Of a stretch of 64,000 nt of DNA, positions 36,059 through 48,600 are shown piece after piece. Numbering within the stretch: position 1 is the first letter of the stretch; every line of letters begins with the position of its first letter. The DNA comes from Marsupella aquatica. Lineage: Eukaryota; Marchantiophyta. Location of the stretch: NCBI GenBank assembly GCA_973895155.1, contig OZ316895.1:12276001-12340000 (forward strand). Reading direction: 5' to 3'. The position numbers and the translations under genes are program-made. The notes beneath the pieces were generated by a model. It had not been told where the DNA came from and searched no databases. It saw nothing but the letters and a program-made list of their open reading frames with translations.

Positions 36059-36490
36059 GGCTTAGAGTAACGAAGATTGGATTAAGACATAGTTGGAATA
36101 TCAATATATTTTTATCTCACAATTTGGAGCTAAATTTGAGCTTCAACTTTAACTCTAGATTCCCCTAGCTTTCCTCTATCCCTTAAAGAATGTTCAGCCC
36201 ATTTGGTTGAGTAGAATAAATGAATTTTTTTAGAGATCCATGTTGATTTTGGCTTCAACTTAGTTGATTCACATTACTGGCCCATATTTTAATAATTACT
36301 TTTCCCAGTTTTTGAGTGACAATTAGCATAGATTTGACATGTGCTATATTTCTCACACATTACTATCCTTGCACGTGTTTCCATTCTTGCACACATGGCA
36401 ATTAGTACACGAGCAACTTTATTGTGCATCAACCCACCTTGCACAACTCTCATCATTGATCAACAAACATCAATGGTTAAGACTAGCTTG
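36059..36490. other. Gene-free stretch, nothing recognised
   Basis: AT-rich sequence without supported features. Confidence 0.4.
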
Positions 36491-36849
36491 TTACGGGTCC
36501 AGTTAGAGACTCTTGTAAATTTATAAATTCAGAGAAAATTCCATGTCATCCATTAATTCTTGTCCATTAGATCCATCCATCACTTGTGTGACCATTGAAT
36601 ACACTTGTGTGGCAACCATGAAGAAAATGTTGGCTTCATTTGCAGGAATGATAGACATTCTTTGATGCCAAATTTAAACAAAAACTTGGATAGTACTTGG
36701 GGCAATAAAATAAGATAATCACACAAGTGATACGACACGTTGCAAATCTCCACCATTGATAAGTAAAATCCAACGGACAAGAATTAATGGATGACATGGA
36801 ATTTTCTCTGAATTTATAAATTTACAAGAGTCTCTAACTGGACCCGTAA
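36491..36849. mobile_element. MITE with 75-bp perfect terminal inverted repeats
   Basis: The left arm 36491-36565 (TTACGGGTCCAGTTAGAG...) and the right arm 36775-36849 (...CTAACTGGACCCGTAA) are exact reverse complements over 75 bp. A 209-bp AT-rich centre without coding capacity separates them. If the element starts at CGGGTCC, it is flanked by TA on both sides, as in Tc1/mariner (Stowaway-type) insertions. However TA also belongs to the palindrome, so the superfamily is not proved. Perfect arms imply recent insertion or gene conversion. Confidence 0.92.
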
Positions 36850-36949
36850 AAAATTTCTCATGAATTAGTGTGACCTAAATTACAAAACTTGGGATGTACT
36901 TTAAACAATAGTTTTTGCCCAATGGAACGAAGAAGGTCGGTGCCCTAAG

Positions 36950-37500
36950 TTCTGCATGAAAATCCTTGGCCATACCATGCATCATTAGATGCTAACACTA
37001 TAAGTCATGAAGGGTGTAGGTGTCCAAGTTTGTGAAACACGTGAATGAATCAATCTTGGTCCTAGCATGCATGATTAGTGTAGATACGCATAATTCCCCT
37101 CTTACTGTTACTAACAATCATTAGATGCTAACACTACAACGTAAAGGGTGTAGTGCTAGTTTGTCAAACAAGTGAATCATCAGTCAATCTATATATCACA
37201 CTGCAAGAAAACAAAAAGCTCCCAAAGCTCCAAATTGGAAGACAAGATCCCAAAGATAAGAGACCGAATAAAGGATCACCCTGCAAGAAAACAAAAAAGT
37301 GCCAATGCAAGAGACAGGATCCCCAAGGCAAGCTACCCAATAATGGGGCGAACCAATCGTGGCCCTAGCATGCATGAATGAATTAGCCTAGCCAAGCCTA
37401 ACTCCCCTCTTATTATTGTTTGTAAACCAAATAGCTACCAAAGCTGTAGCTGTGCCCCTGTAGTTTGTCAACCAATCAAAAGATGTTTTCTTAAAAACTC
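36950..37500 (+). repeat. Diverged repeats around ATTAGATGCTAACACTA
   Basis: CATTAGATGCTAACACTA occurs near 36982 and 37120. Related phrases (GGGTGTAG, CATGCATGA, CCCCTCTTA) recur in order to about 37410. In addition CCCTGCAAGAAAACAAAA-like blocks occur near 37198 and 37280. These are old, rearranged duplications with no gene. Confidence 0.6.
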
Positions 37501-37501
37501 A

Positions 37502-38010
37502 TGTGAATCAAATCATAGCAGGCTTCCCCCCTTTATTGGGTCTCCTGTCTTTGAAATAGTGTATCCAGATTAGACGCCTTTTGGTGTTGGCACTATCATA
37601 TCAATCAATTAAAGGGGGTTCTGTTAAAAAACTTCTACTCTACTCTATGACCATAACAGACAGCCGGGCGTCGACTCCAACCGACGTGAAATTCTCCTGG
37701 GTAAAAAACTGCTGTTCGTCCCTAAAGCAGATTGGGGGTCACTCAAATAATCATGTGAATCACATCAAAGGAGGCTTCTCCCCTTTATCGGGTCCCCTGT
37801 CTTTGAACTAGTGTCCCCAGATTGGACGCGTTTTTGGTTTTTGCACTGTCATATATAAACCAATCAATCAAAGCAGGTTCTGTTAAAAAATTCAACACTA
37901 CTCTATGACCAGAACATTATAGCGGGCGTCCGTCGGCTTCAACCGACGTGAAAATTCTCCTGGGGGTAAAAAAGTGTTGTTCGTTACTGAAGCAGAATGG
38001 GGGTCACGTG
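37502..38010 (+). repeat. 252-bp tandem direct duplication
   Basis: Copies start at 37502 and 37754 with TGTGAATCA(A/C)ATCA and end at GGGGGTCAC. They share CCTGTCTTTGAA, CAACCGACGTGAAA and TTCTCCTGGG and are about 80-85% identical. Confidence 0.85.
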
Positions 38011-38468
38011 ATCAGGCCTACTCTATGATACAGTGCCCGATCGCGAGTGCCGTGCCGCACTACGTGTCGAGCAAAACTCCCCGCCGGGATACTTTATGCA
38101 GTATTCCGACGTAGGTTCTCAGACCCATCCCGAAAATAATAACACTGTGAATATATTTATGCTCTCAGACCCATCCCGGAAGTACTAATAATACTCGATT
38201 GCTAATAATATTAGGGACGCGAGCTAAAAAAACAGATAGCATGGATGAGGTTACGGGCAGCGAAGGGCAGGCTGACTGGTCCTGTTGACCAAGGGTCAGG
38301 GCTGCCCGGCAAGGTGAACGAAGCGGCCGCTGACTCTCAACGCTGGATGCCATCATCTCATTACCGTGCGCGTGTGCTCATCCCCGCCACTACTCATTGT
38401 CGGGACCCGCGCGAATAATAACGACTCGTTCATTTTGACGGGGTCCGAAAGAAAACCGAGGCTCTCTC

Positions 38469-39129
38469 TAAGTGCAACCTCAATAAGCGCAAAAACTGGG
38501 TTAGTGCAAGTCATCATGTTCTTTCTTTTTTAGTTTCACACTTGAGTTTGCACTTGTTTTTGGCACCTTTTCTAAGCGCAAGCAAACCTGGAGTCATTTC
38601 ACTAAGTGACAACTTTTTAACAGTGAAAAGACTTTTAATAAGTGCAATTGGTACTCTAGTAAGAAATAATGTAATCTCATCAGATTGCATTTACTGATAA
38701 GTGCACAACCTTTTTAAGTAGAGCAAAAATGCTCTTACAGAGTTGGAGACCTAATTTAAGCCAGGGATGTACAATTCGTGTAACAAGTTGCAAGACTACT
38801 CACTGATGGAGGGGCCACTTATCAATAAGTGCAAAATTTAGGGGGTGTGACACTTATCAAGGAATTGAAAAATTGGTTTGGTGCACAATGGATCCGTCTT
38901 CCCAAGATAGTGCACTTATGGAGAGTCACTGTACTTGCTCTTGAGTGCAGAAAGTGTCCTAACAGAATTGAACCCCGTACTCACCATTACAGGCATCTCC
39001 ATAGTACAGCTGGGTCTTAAGTGCACACTCCATAAGTGAAAAACCTGCCTACTTGCAAGACATCCGATTTTTTGGGCATTTTCTGTTAGTGCAAAGAGGT
39101 CTCCACTAAACAACAATCACGTAAGTGCG
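38469..39129. repeat. Cluster of scattered TAAGTGCA octamers (cluster 1)
   Basis: Exact TAAGTGCA or its complement occurs at 38469, 38639, 38698, 38826, 38911 (complement) and 39018. One-base variants (TAAGCGCA, TTAGTGCA, TAAGTGCG, TAAGTGAC, TAAGTGAA) lie at 38484, 38501, 38573, 38603, 39033, 39086 and 39122. Spacing is irregular (about 15-130 bp) and the sequence between motifs is not repeated, so this is not an ordinary tandem repeat. Confidence 0.75.
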
Positions 39130-42100
39130 AAATCCTCTGTAAGGGAAAGAACACAAAATCCTATGTGAAACTCTTATCCAGTGCCTACCATCTTTATGTA
39201 TAAGCTGAATGAATGTTGCTGCCGCTAATATGATTTTCTACCGGTCTGCCCGCAGCCCGAGCAGTGGACTGTTCAGATCTAAGCCCACAGCCAATCCGTC
39301 TTGCCCGTCACTGATAATTACGCAACAAAAACAACCCTCTATATGCGAAACTGATAATAATAATAATACACTGCCATGGCTTTGGAAGCTGGGGGTCGGG
39401 GGCGATGACCGTGGCCCGTAGATTACGGACCATCGACGGCACGGAAGCAGATGCGGATACCTCAGGGGGCGCGGATACGGTGTCGTTGGTTACAGAATCA
39501 TACGGTACTGGGGTGCGTAGGAGGCGACCTACTCGTCCTTCTGTGTACGGGCAAGCGTGACATTTTACCTTACGGCTGGGCAGCAGTACGTACAGTACGG
39601 GTCGTCGCATGTTGTGCCGTGCCGCGGGCACTGATTTTTCTCGGAGGGGAAAATTATGTGGGACCCATTCGTAGATTGAGAGAGAGCCGTTGGATTTCTC
39701 CTGGGTTTGAAGGAGAGCCGTGAGATGTCTGATTTTGGCGACTCGAGAATCGGGCGAGTGCAGCAGCATCAGTAGTGTGCTGTGCGGCGTCGTGCGAACG
39801 AACGAACGAAGGAACGACGGGGACGAGCTCTTGAAGACTTGAATGGGCGGTTGGGAAAATTGGGATGAGTGGAGTACTCTGGAGTGGGCTAGTGTTGTTC
39901 ATCGAGCACAGAGCGAGCGAGGCGAGCGACGAGCGTAATTAAATCGGTGGGCGGAAAGGTGGAGGAATCAATAAATAATCAAAGAGCCGGAATGATGCCT
40001 GATGTGTCGGAAATTCCCCCAATCCACGGTGGAAGAGTTTCCTCAGTCCTCGCCTGGTTCGACGATTGATGGGAATTAAGGTGTGTACTTGCTCCGGAAT
40101 CCGGATCTCCGCAGGGAAAATGATGGAGGCCTCGTCGTAGAGCTTCGTGGACTCAGATCCGAGAGGGGAGGATGGAAGATTATAATGAAGTGGGGTGGAC
40201 TGTTCCTGCAAGCTGGGCCTGGAGGCGTCAGGAATGGCCATGCATGCAGCTGGAGCACGCACAGCTACGTGCTCGGTAGGCATCGCTGGTGTACCGCAAC
40301 TCACTGGAGCTCAGCGAGATGGATATAGATGGATAGCCACTAATTAGCCAGGCTGATGAGCTGCTCCGGCTTCCGCTCGGTAACGAGTTGTTGTTGGTTT
40401 TGTTGTCGCTGCTGCAGCTGCAATGCTGCTCCATTCGCCCTCCATGCACGAGCGTGCGTGCATGAATGCCTGCCGCATCCATGCTGTGCGGCCTCCTCCC
40501 CGACTTGTTTGCTTGCTTGCTTGCAGACGTGTACAGTAGTAGTACATACAGTAGTCCACACAATCTCGTTCACCACCCCCCCGTTGATGAGAAAAAGAAG
40601 AAAAGGGGAAAGCTCAAAGCGGAAGGAATCCATCCATCCGAAGGCCTCCATCAATCCACAGTTCCACACTGCCCTAGCAGCAGTGATAGCAGTCGTAGGG
40701 AGTCTAGTTCCACTGTACCATTGCAGCCCCACCAAGCTCCGTCAGAACCGGCTTGGCTTGCTTCGCCTTGCCTGTTGCTTGCTTGTTGCGGTGGCGTTGC
40801 TGCTGCTGTTGTGTGGGTGCTGTGATCGCTTGCCTCTCTGGCTCGCGAGAGCGTTGGCATGGCAGCTAGCGTAGCGCTTCGGCGTAACGTAGCGTGCCTA
40901 GCAGATTGGGTCAGAGCAGATCAGTAGAGCAAAAGTAGCAGCAGCGGCAGCAGGCAGCTAGATGGCGAAGACGTCCGTATACCAACTTTACAGTAACAGA
41001 TGACATGACTGGCCCATGACTACCTTGTGCATGGCGGATCTCTACGTAATCTCTCCCTCGCCTCCCCGCACTCATCTCTCTCCTGTGCCATGTTACAGCA
41101 GCAGCAGAGCTCTGTCTCTCTCCCCCCCTCTCTCTCTCTCTGGTCCATGCTTCAGGTTTTCCACCGAGCCAGGACTCCAACAGACAGCAGCAGCCCGACA
41201 GCGTCTTCCCCTCTCTTCTCCCCCCTCGTTCTCCGCGAAGCTCTGATGTCCCCCCTGCTCTCTGCTGCAGAGCTGCAGCAGGGATCGTAGACTCTTTCAT
41301 CCAGTATCCATCACCTCCCCCGGTCGGCGCGCTGGCCTTACCTCTTGGCATCATTGACCGGCTGCTAACTTACAGCTGCCGACTTTGCCCAAAATCAGGG
41401 CCCCATCCATACGAAACCGATGGGCGCCTGGTGCAGTCCCCCGCTGCCGCCTGCCTGATTGAAGAGCTGAATGAATGTTGCTGCCGCTAATCGGATTCTT
41501 CGGGAGCAGCCAACGAGACGGCTCACTTCGGATGGTGGCACGTAGTGTTCTGTTCTCAATCTCGTTGTGCGGTTGTTGTCGTCGTTATTAATGCGTTGTT
41601 GTTGTCGTCGTCGCTCCCTTTGCAATCAATCGTTGAGCTGCTGCCCACGGTCCTGTTACTTTACCAAGGTTTAGCAAGGATTTTTTTTTCTAATTTTTAA
41701 AACTTTTGAGGTGAAGTTCTGTTGTATGAGGTCGTTGTTGCGTCCCGCTTTGAGCTGGGAGGTCTTCTCTGCTGACCCAGCAGCGCGCGGGTAGAAGGAA
41801 TTATGTCGTGCACCTGAGGGATTAGGCTGGTCCACGCACCTTTTGGGACTGGATGTGTCGCTTGTCCATATCGTAAGATTCCCCGTGCGTACTTTCGGGT
41901 ATGTCGGGAGGCAGGGTTTACGTCTCTGTGGGTTTGGAGAATGGTGGGAATGTATCTGATTACTCGAGTTGTGAACGTCCTCGTATTGCCTAGTGCACAA
42001 GTTGCGAGACGGGAAATTGTGAATATTGATTGTGCAGATCTGGGCTGCTCTGCCTCTTGCTTGTTTATATTCGGTGATTATGCATCCTGGATATAGAAGG

Positions 42101-42632
42101 CGTGTCGCAACAGTCTCTGCCATTTGCAGTGTTGATTGACGGTCCTTGTTGCTGCGGCAGGGCTTGGCTTGGTTAGGGTTGGTTTGAAGGCTCCCGGGTA
42201 GTGGTATGAAATTAAGTCCTTGCTTTAGGACGATCTTAACTGGACAACTGAAGCTGGAGTTAAGTGTTGTGTTCCCCATCATGTCGTAATGTGCCGGGCG
42301 TTTATTGCTGTAATTGGATTGGCATGATCGCAGGCAGGTTTTGAGATCCAGAGAGTCATCATCAGTGTCCTGCATTGAAGTCAACGCTGCTGATGAGTAG
42401 CGACAGTCTGACCTACCCTGGAACTGAGGGATCGAGGAAGATGCATAGCAGAGTGTGGAATGGATTAAGAGCAAGGGACAGACAACGGCAGGATAAAGCG
42501 GGGGATTGTAGATAGTAGGCAGAATGGTTGAATTACAGGGATGCGTGCTGTGGATCTTTTGAATCATACTGAGGAGGAAGAATTTTTGTTGGAATTGGCT
42601 TGGGGGAGCCTTGGGAAGTCGAGGCTAACAAC
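39130..42632 (+). promoter_or_regulatory. Probable promoter and long 5' leader region of the VAL gene
   Basis: This stretch is GC-richer than the DNA to its left and contains CT-rich tracts (for example 41115-41143) of the kind seen near plant transcription starts. It also has GCTTGC and GCAGCA simple repeats (40500-40530, 40925-40955). No coding sequence is supported. A 298-residue minus-strand open frame at 41671-42567 lacks any domain and probably reflects composition. Where transcription starts, and whether the leader is spliced, cannot be told from sequence. Confidence 0.45.
39203..41491 (+). repeat. 27-bp exact duplication in the VAL upstream region
   Basis: AGCTGAATGAATGTTGCTGC followed by CGCTAAT occurs at 39203-39229 and again at 41465-41491, same orientation. 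Weaker similarity continues past the 3' side. The surrounding sequence is otherwise unrelated. Confidence 0.9.
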
Positions 42633-45600
42633 ATGGAGCGGGCAGGAGGATCCGGTCTGCGGAAAGTGTGCATGAATGTCAAGTGTGGCACGAGTAGCTC
42701 CAACAATTGGAAGCCGGGTTGGGTTCTTCGGTCTGGTCGCCCCTGTGAACTCTGTGAAGCTTGTGGGTACGATTTCTTCTCTCCCTTTCAATCTGTGATG
42801 GTCTAAGTCATCTGTCGTCCGTCGCCCTAAATTATGTCATCTTCATTCCTGATAATATTCGCCTCTCATACACTTGTTCCTTGGTTGCATTGTCTTTGGA
42901 GTTCCTACCCCCCGTCCACAAATCCCTGCTTGAACAAGGGCATGGAGGCATAAGCTGAAGTTCTGTAATTGCCCTCAAAGTAATACTAGTAGAACACTAG
43001 CTTGACGGCAGTCAGCGTTTCACCGATGCATTACAGTTGCCTCGGAATAATCTTTAGGAAAGCGATTGAAACTTGAGAATTGTCATTGAAGGGATAGCAA
43101 TAGGGAGAGATCCACTAGGCAATAGAATTGTCTTTGAGGGGATAGCACGCAGTAGAGCGTCTTATCTTATTCGGAAAATTTGGAGGTCGGTCAGTACTTC
43201 GCCGCTTCAATGATCGGAACTGCCTCTTAAGTCTAGGCATGGCGTATGCCAATGTGCACCAGTCGGCAACATATGAAGAGGTCTTACTTGTTTCCAAGGG
43301 TGGGAGTAAATTCGACGAGGGGACTACACTTGGGTAGAAATTCGATTGAATCGGCCCACCTGGATAGGGAGCATTTCCAGGATGAAATTGTGGAACAGAG
43401 TGGAAGATGTGCAGTGAGTTCTGATCTCTTTTGTCTCAGGTTGGTGTTTGAGCAAGGGCGCTTCTGCGAATCGTTTCATTCTGATGATGCAGGGTGGAGA
43501 ACTTGTAACACCTGCAAGAAGGTATTCCCAATTACTTCTATTTCCTGCCGACATCTATGTTTGTCATTATCTAGAGAATCTGGACAATAGGTTCTGGACT
43601 GGGTTGTTTCTTCCTGGATCTGTTTGGTTGTCAAAGAGTTCATCTTCTTGTACACCAGGTCTGATTCTTTTTACCTTTTGGCAGCGAGTTCACTGTGGTT
43701 GCATTGCTTCCCTCTACTCTTTTGTTCTGCTCGATGCTGGTGGGGTGGAGTGCCAGATATGTTCCAACAATGGGGCTACCCCAGGATTGGTACGTCAACG
43801 TCCGCAATCTAAAATTCGAATCGATGAGTCTAGGAATTGTACAGGATACCAATCATATTTCAATCATAAGGACAATGCTAGATACATCTCGGGTCTATGA
43901 TTCCAAGCAAAATAAGAATTTGCAGTAAACGAGCTTTCCATTTGCTAGTTCCTGAGACAGACATTTATCAATGTGGAATGAATTATTGTTTTAGTTTTGG
44001 ACAACTTTTTTTTTAATATTTGTTATTCAAGGTCGGTCCAGGCGCCCGCTGGAATGGACTTATAATACTTTCTGCTTCCTTCGCAGGCAAAACATCTGGT
44101 TCAACATCTTATTGCTCCCTCTCCTCTGCCACAAAGAGTTGTAGATCCTATAATGAGAGGCTGGAGTGAGCCATTTGGACCCAGAGTTGCTCGACCAGTT
44201 GACGTGGGCATGCCTTGGCAGCCTTACCCATCAACGTGGTACACAACAAGCAATAGTGTAGTAGGCGAGGCGCCAAGGGGTTGGACTAGATCAATTGCCG
44301 TAAGAGAACAAGAAGGACCAGGGGTCGTGAGAAGCTTTCCTGAAGTTGAGCGGGCAGCTGAAGGGAATACGCCAGAAAATTTGACCAAGGGATTACTAGT
44401 CAGACCAGAGGAATCACAGGTGGATACAAAGCTTGCCTCTGCAACGAAGGATTATTCCACTTCCGCTGAAAATCCTGGAGACTCCACAGATGGGGACCAG
44501 CAGGTCGCAGACAGTAGCCCAACAGGGTATTCGAGGGAGACAGTTGGTGGAGTTCCTGATCGTGGCCTAGGTGATTATGACCGAGACTCTCCATTGCATC
44601 TAGTCTGGATTCAAGAGCACCTTTGATGTTGTCTCCTATCGATGATGACGCGGCTAAACTTTCTACGGAATCTTCATGTGTTCTTGCAGGGAAGGGTCTG
44701 TATCCAGTGCAAGACCTTCTTGGTCCTAGCGTTGGTCCTAGCGCATTGACAAGCCTGAGTATCGGAACTCCTTCAGGGAAAAATGGACATGTTGATGGCA
44801 GCCAGCAGGGACATTTGATCGGATTGGCAGGTGGAATTGCTTCAACAGGAGTTGCTGGTGCATCTGGGATAAGTGGGGAATCAAAGGACGTCATTACGAA
44901 GCTCAATGGTCAGAGTCCTAATCGATCACGCCAGCGGCACTTATTACCCAGACCGTTCCAGGCCGGGACCCCCATTCCACCTGTTGGTCACGCAGATACG
45001 AAAAGCAATGAAACAGGATCTCTTCGTGTTGCACGTCCACCGGGACAAGGAAGAGGGCGCAACCAGTTATTACCGCGGTACTGGCCCCGAATAACGGATC
45101 AAGAATTGCAACAAATAACTTCTGGAGAGTATCCTTACAATATGTTTTCGAAGTTTTGTGAACCTCCATTTCAAGGAGAATGCGTAGAATTCAGAACTAT
45201 TTCATAAGGGGCGTCCACTTAGTTGAAGATGAGTCTCGAAACTTTGATGGCGCTATCACCCTCATGATTCATTATCATGAGTCATTAATGAGGTGAGATT
45301 TTCGATGTAGAATCATCTTCTAGGAGTTATTCTCGGTGTGTCTGTAGTCTTGTGACAAACGGTTCAGGAGATGAAGTATGAATTGGCATCTCACATGTCT
45401 AATGGCCCCTCTGACTTCTAGTGACGAGAGTGAAGCCGGGCGAAATATTCAGTATCATGTGGTTGCATGTGTTGCTAATGTTGCGTGTTTGGGTTTGTGC
45501 CCTTCATTCTGTTTCTATTCCTTGACCATCGCAAAGCTCGAACACAACGATTACCCCTTTGTTTGAGAAGATGCTGAGTGCAAGTGATGCTGGTCGAATT

Positions 45601-48600
45601 GGCCGCCTTGTCCTTCCAAAAGCCTGTGCTGAGGTACGGTGTTGTCATGTGATGACGCTTGTGAGCTGGAGGGGGTTTATCAGAATAATCTGCCAGTAAA
45701 ACGAGAAGTGACCGCTCCTACGCAATATTAGAGAGTCTGACGATGGTTTGTCATATATCTAATTTAAATTGCTAAGCAGTGTGTCAGCGAAAAGGCTTGC
45801 TACGTTGTGGAGGATAAGTTGGACGACTTGAAAAAATGGCATTGACATTGGCTAAACAAGAAATCCCTTGTTTCTATCAGGCTTATTTTCCCTCTATTTC
45901 ACAACCGGAAGGGTTACCAATGAAGATTCAAGACATTACAGGAAAAGAGTGGGTGTTCCAGTTTCGATTCTGGCCAAACAACAATAGCCGGATGTATGTT
46001 TTGGAAGGTGTCACTCCATGTATACACTCCATGCAGCTTCAAGCTGGTGATACTGGTAAGTTCCAGATCATGGGAGTAGCAATACCGTTTTCATCCACTA
46101 GTTCCTAGTAATGTTTTCCTCTCAAGTGATGGACTTCCAAATGATTGACAGAAACAATTTTCTTCTCCACCAATTCCAATAGACTCATCTCATAATTATA
46201 TTTGAGCTCAACATGATTTCGTTATGATGCAGTCACCTTCAGTCGGCTGGAGCCAGAAGGGAAGCTAGTCATGGGATATCGAAGAGCTCCTGCAGCTCTT
46301 AGCTCTCAGGTATCACCATACTTGGTTTTGCAGATCATCTGCCTGGGCTGCCCTTATCGCCAAAAACTATCCCTGAATTACCTTGAAATATGCTGCATTT
46401 GTTGTTCCTCTGAAGAATAGGGCTTGTTGTGTCAGACTCTGCTGATCTCCTCAGCCATCTTTCTGATTGACTTCAGTTGTAACAAGGAAGGAGACGAGTG
46501 TCCTGCCTATGACATCAGTTCTAGGATCCAGTATAGCCTCTGATGATATGGGCCAATGATAGTAAGTTTTGCGTTGGTCATAGAAGTTCTGACCCAAGGT
46601 GTGTTGACGCTAGACTCTTTGAATGTGGTGTTTGTTCGAGAGCGTCGTGGTTGTTTTGTGTGGTCAAAGATAAATTTCAGTCGATAGCAAGGTTGCATTA
46701 AAGCCATGTACACATTGATCATAGCAGTGTGCCTCTCCTAAACTGTAGAACCCAATTAGAACGAGCTGGTCTGCGTTCTACAGGATGCTAAGAGGGCCAC
46801 AAGGAGGACCTCACCTAATATGTCTAAGGGTCTAAGTGTTGGAAGTATTGACGGCCTTTATTCCAGCACTGGATCATCGTTGCTATCTGTTAGTACAAAT
46901 CCAGATGGAAGAAATAAGTCAGGGCAGAGCAACGTGTTAAACTCTGGGTATGGATGGTCTATAGCTGAAAAAGCAGTGGGAAAGGAAGGCTCAATGCTCA
47001 AAGCCTTGTCGCAGGTGGATAGAAAGCGTGGGCGTCCCCTTGGTGGCAAAAGTAAGAGGCTTCGGTTAGAGAACGAAGACTCCATAGAGTTGAAGATCAA
47101 TTGGGAAGAGGCCCAGCAGCTACTTAGACCACCTCCGTCTATTGTGCCAAGTGTTGTGACAATAGAGGGTCATGAGTTCGAAGAATATGAGGTAAGCCCA
47201 GTTGGGTCCATTGGCTCCAGATTGTTCGTCGGCTAGTTGGGAATCTTGATGTAGCATGAAGATGAATGTGTCCTCTGGCAGGTCCGATGTGGATTACTGC
47301 TTACGGGTGTCATGACTGTTATGATATAAACTAGCCCCTGCTTTAGTTGTGTTTTGCATTTGAAGGTATTCCGTAGAAGGAAAAGACTTAGTAATGTGCA
47401 GTTCAGGATTTTCTTGGCGCCGAGACTGAGAATTGCATGAGACTTGAATTTGGACACGCTGGCGGACTCTCAATGACAACTTTGCAGTACTGATATGTCT
47501 GCATTCATTACTGAAAGTTGCTGAATTGTTGTCTCTGCAGGAGCCTCCTATGTGCACAAAGCGAACAATTTTCTCTTCAAGACACTCTGGGTAAGTCATT
47601 CTCGTCGACGTCGTTTTTTCTTATGATCTTTTTCCTTCACTGTGTCTGGTCTTTATTTGGCGACAGGCTGGAAAAGTTTATATCTGTTTATGTATAAAAT
47701 TGAGTTTGGTAAGGGTGCTACTTGCAAGTGGTGCAGGGAACAGGATCAGTGGGCCCAATGTGATGAGTGTGGATTTTGGAGAAGAGTGCCCCCGGACGCC
47801 CTAGTCACTGCAAGATGGACATGCTTTGATAATGCATGGGATCCAAAAAGGTGATCGTAGTTGTTCATTATTCTTTGCTTGTATAGCAATTATAAGGCAG
47901 TACAGTTGATCTTCGGTCTGTGTTGTAGTTGTTACCTTTGAAAGCTTGAGTTGATAAGAAGTTGTCGAATTTTACAGGGCCTCATGCACTGTGCCACAAG
48001 AGATCACCAATGATGATGTAGATCACTTATTGGGACTAGTCCCGGGTGAAGGCAAGTTTCTTAAACTGAGTCCAGTTCATCTCAGATGCTCGTGTTACTT
48101 AGTGGCTTTCCCTAAATGCTGCTACTGAAATTGCCTGGAACCCCTCCAGCTTGCCATCTATTTAGACCACTAGCTTTCCGCAACCTTTGAAGTTAAAAAA
48201 AAATCAATCTCCGGTGCGAGCAGCAGGGGTGGCACATTTGTTTCGTCCTAACAAATGTGCCACCAAGTTGGAGGTCTTCACTGGTAAAATTATGTTATTC
48301 GGTTTGTGCATGTTCTGTTCTTTTGTGCATGTTCTGTTCTTTAGAGACTCTGTCTTTGTGCAGTAGTGGATCACGTAACCCATAGGAAAATTTTGTTCAC
48401 AGTTTTCTTTCATGCCCACAGAACTAGTTCCAGAAAAAGTTGACGCTGCAACTGGAGGAGCCGCTCCCATGGTGGTGGAAACATCAGGTGGTCTAGATAC
48501 CTTGGCCAACGCTGCGAACGCCGCAGCACTCGGGGAAACAGGGCGAGTGGCAACATCCCCATCTTCGCCAGCACGCACCACGAAGCATCCTCGTCATCGA

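Noticed and set aside
43240-43340. Frame in VAL intron 1 reading SATYEEVLL, resembling the start of exon 2
   Set aside because: The real exon 2 ([14 protein letters not shown]) follows with correct phase and acceptor. The resemblance is short and ends in a stop.
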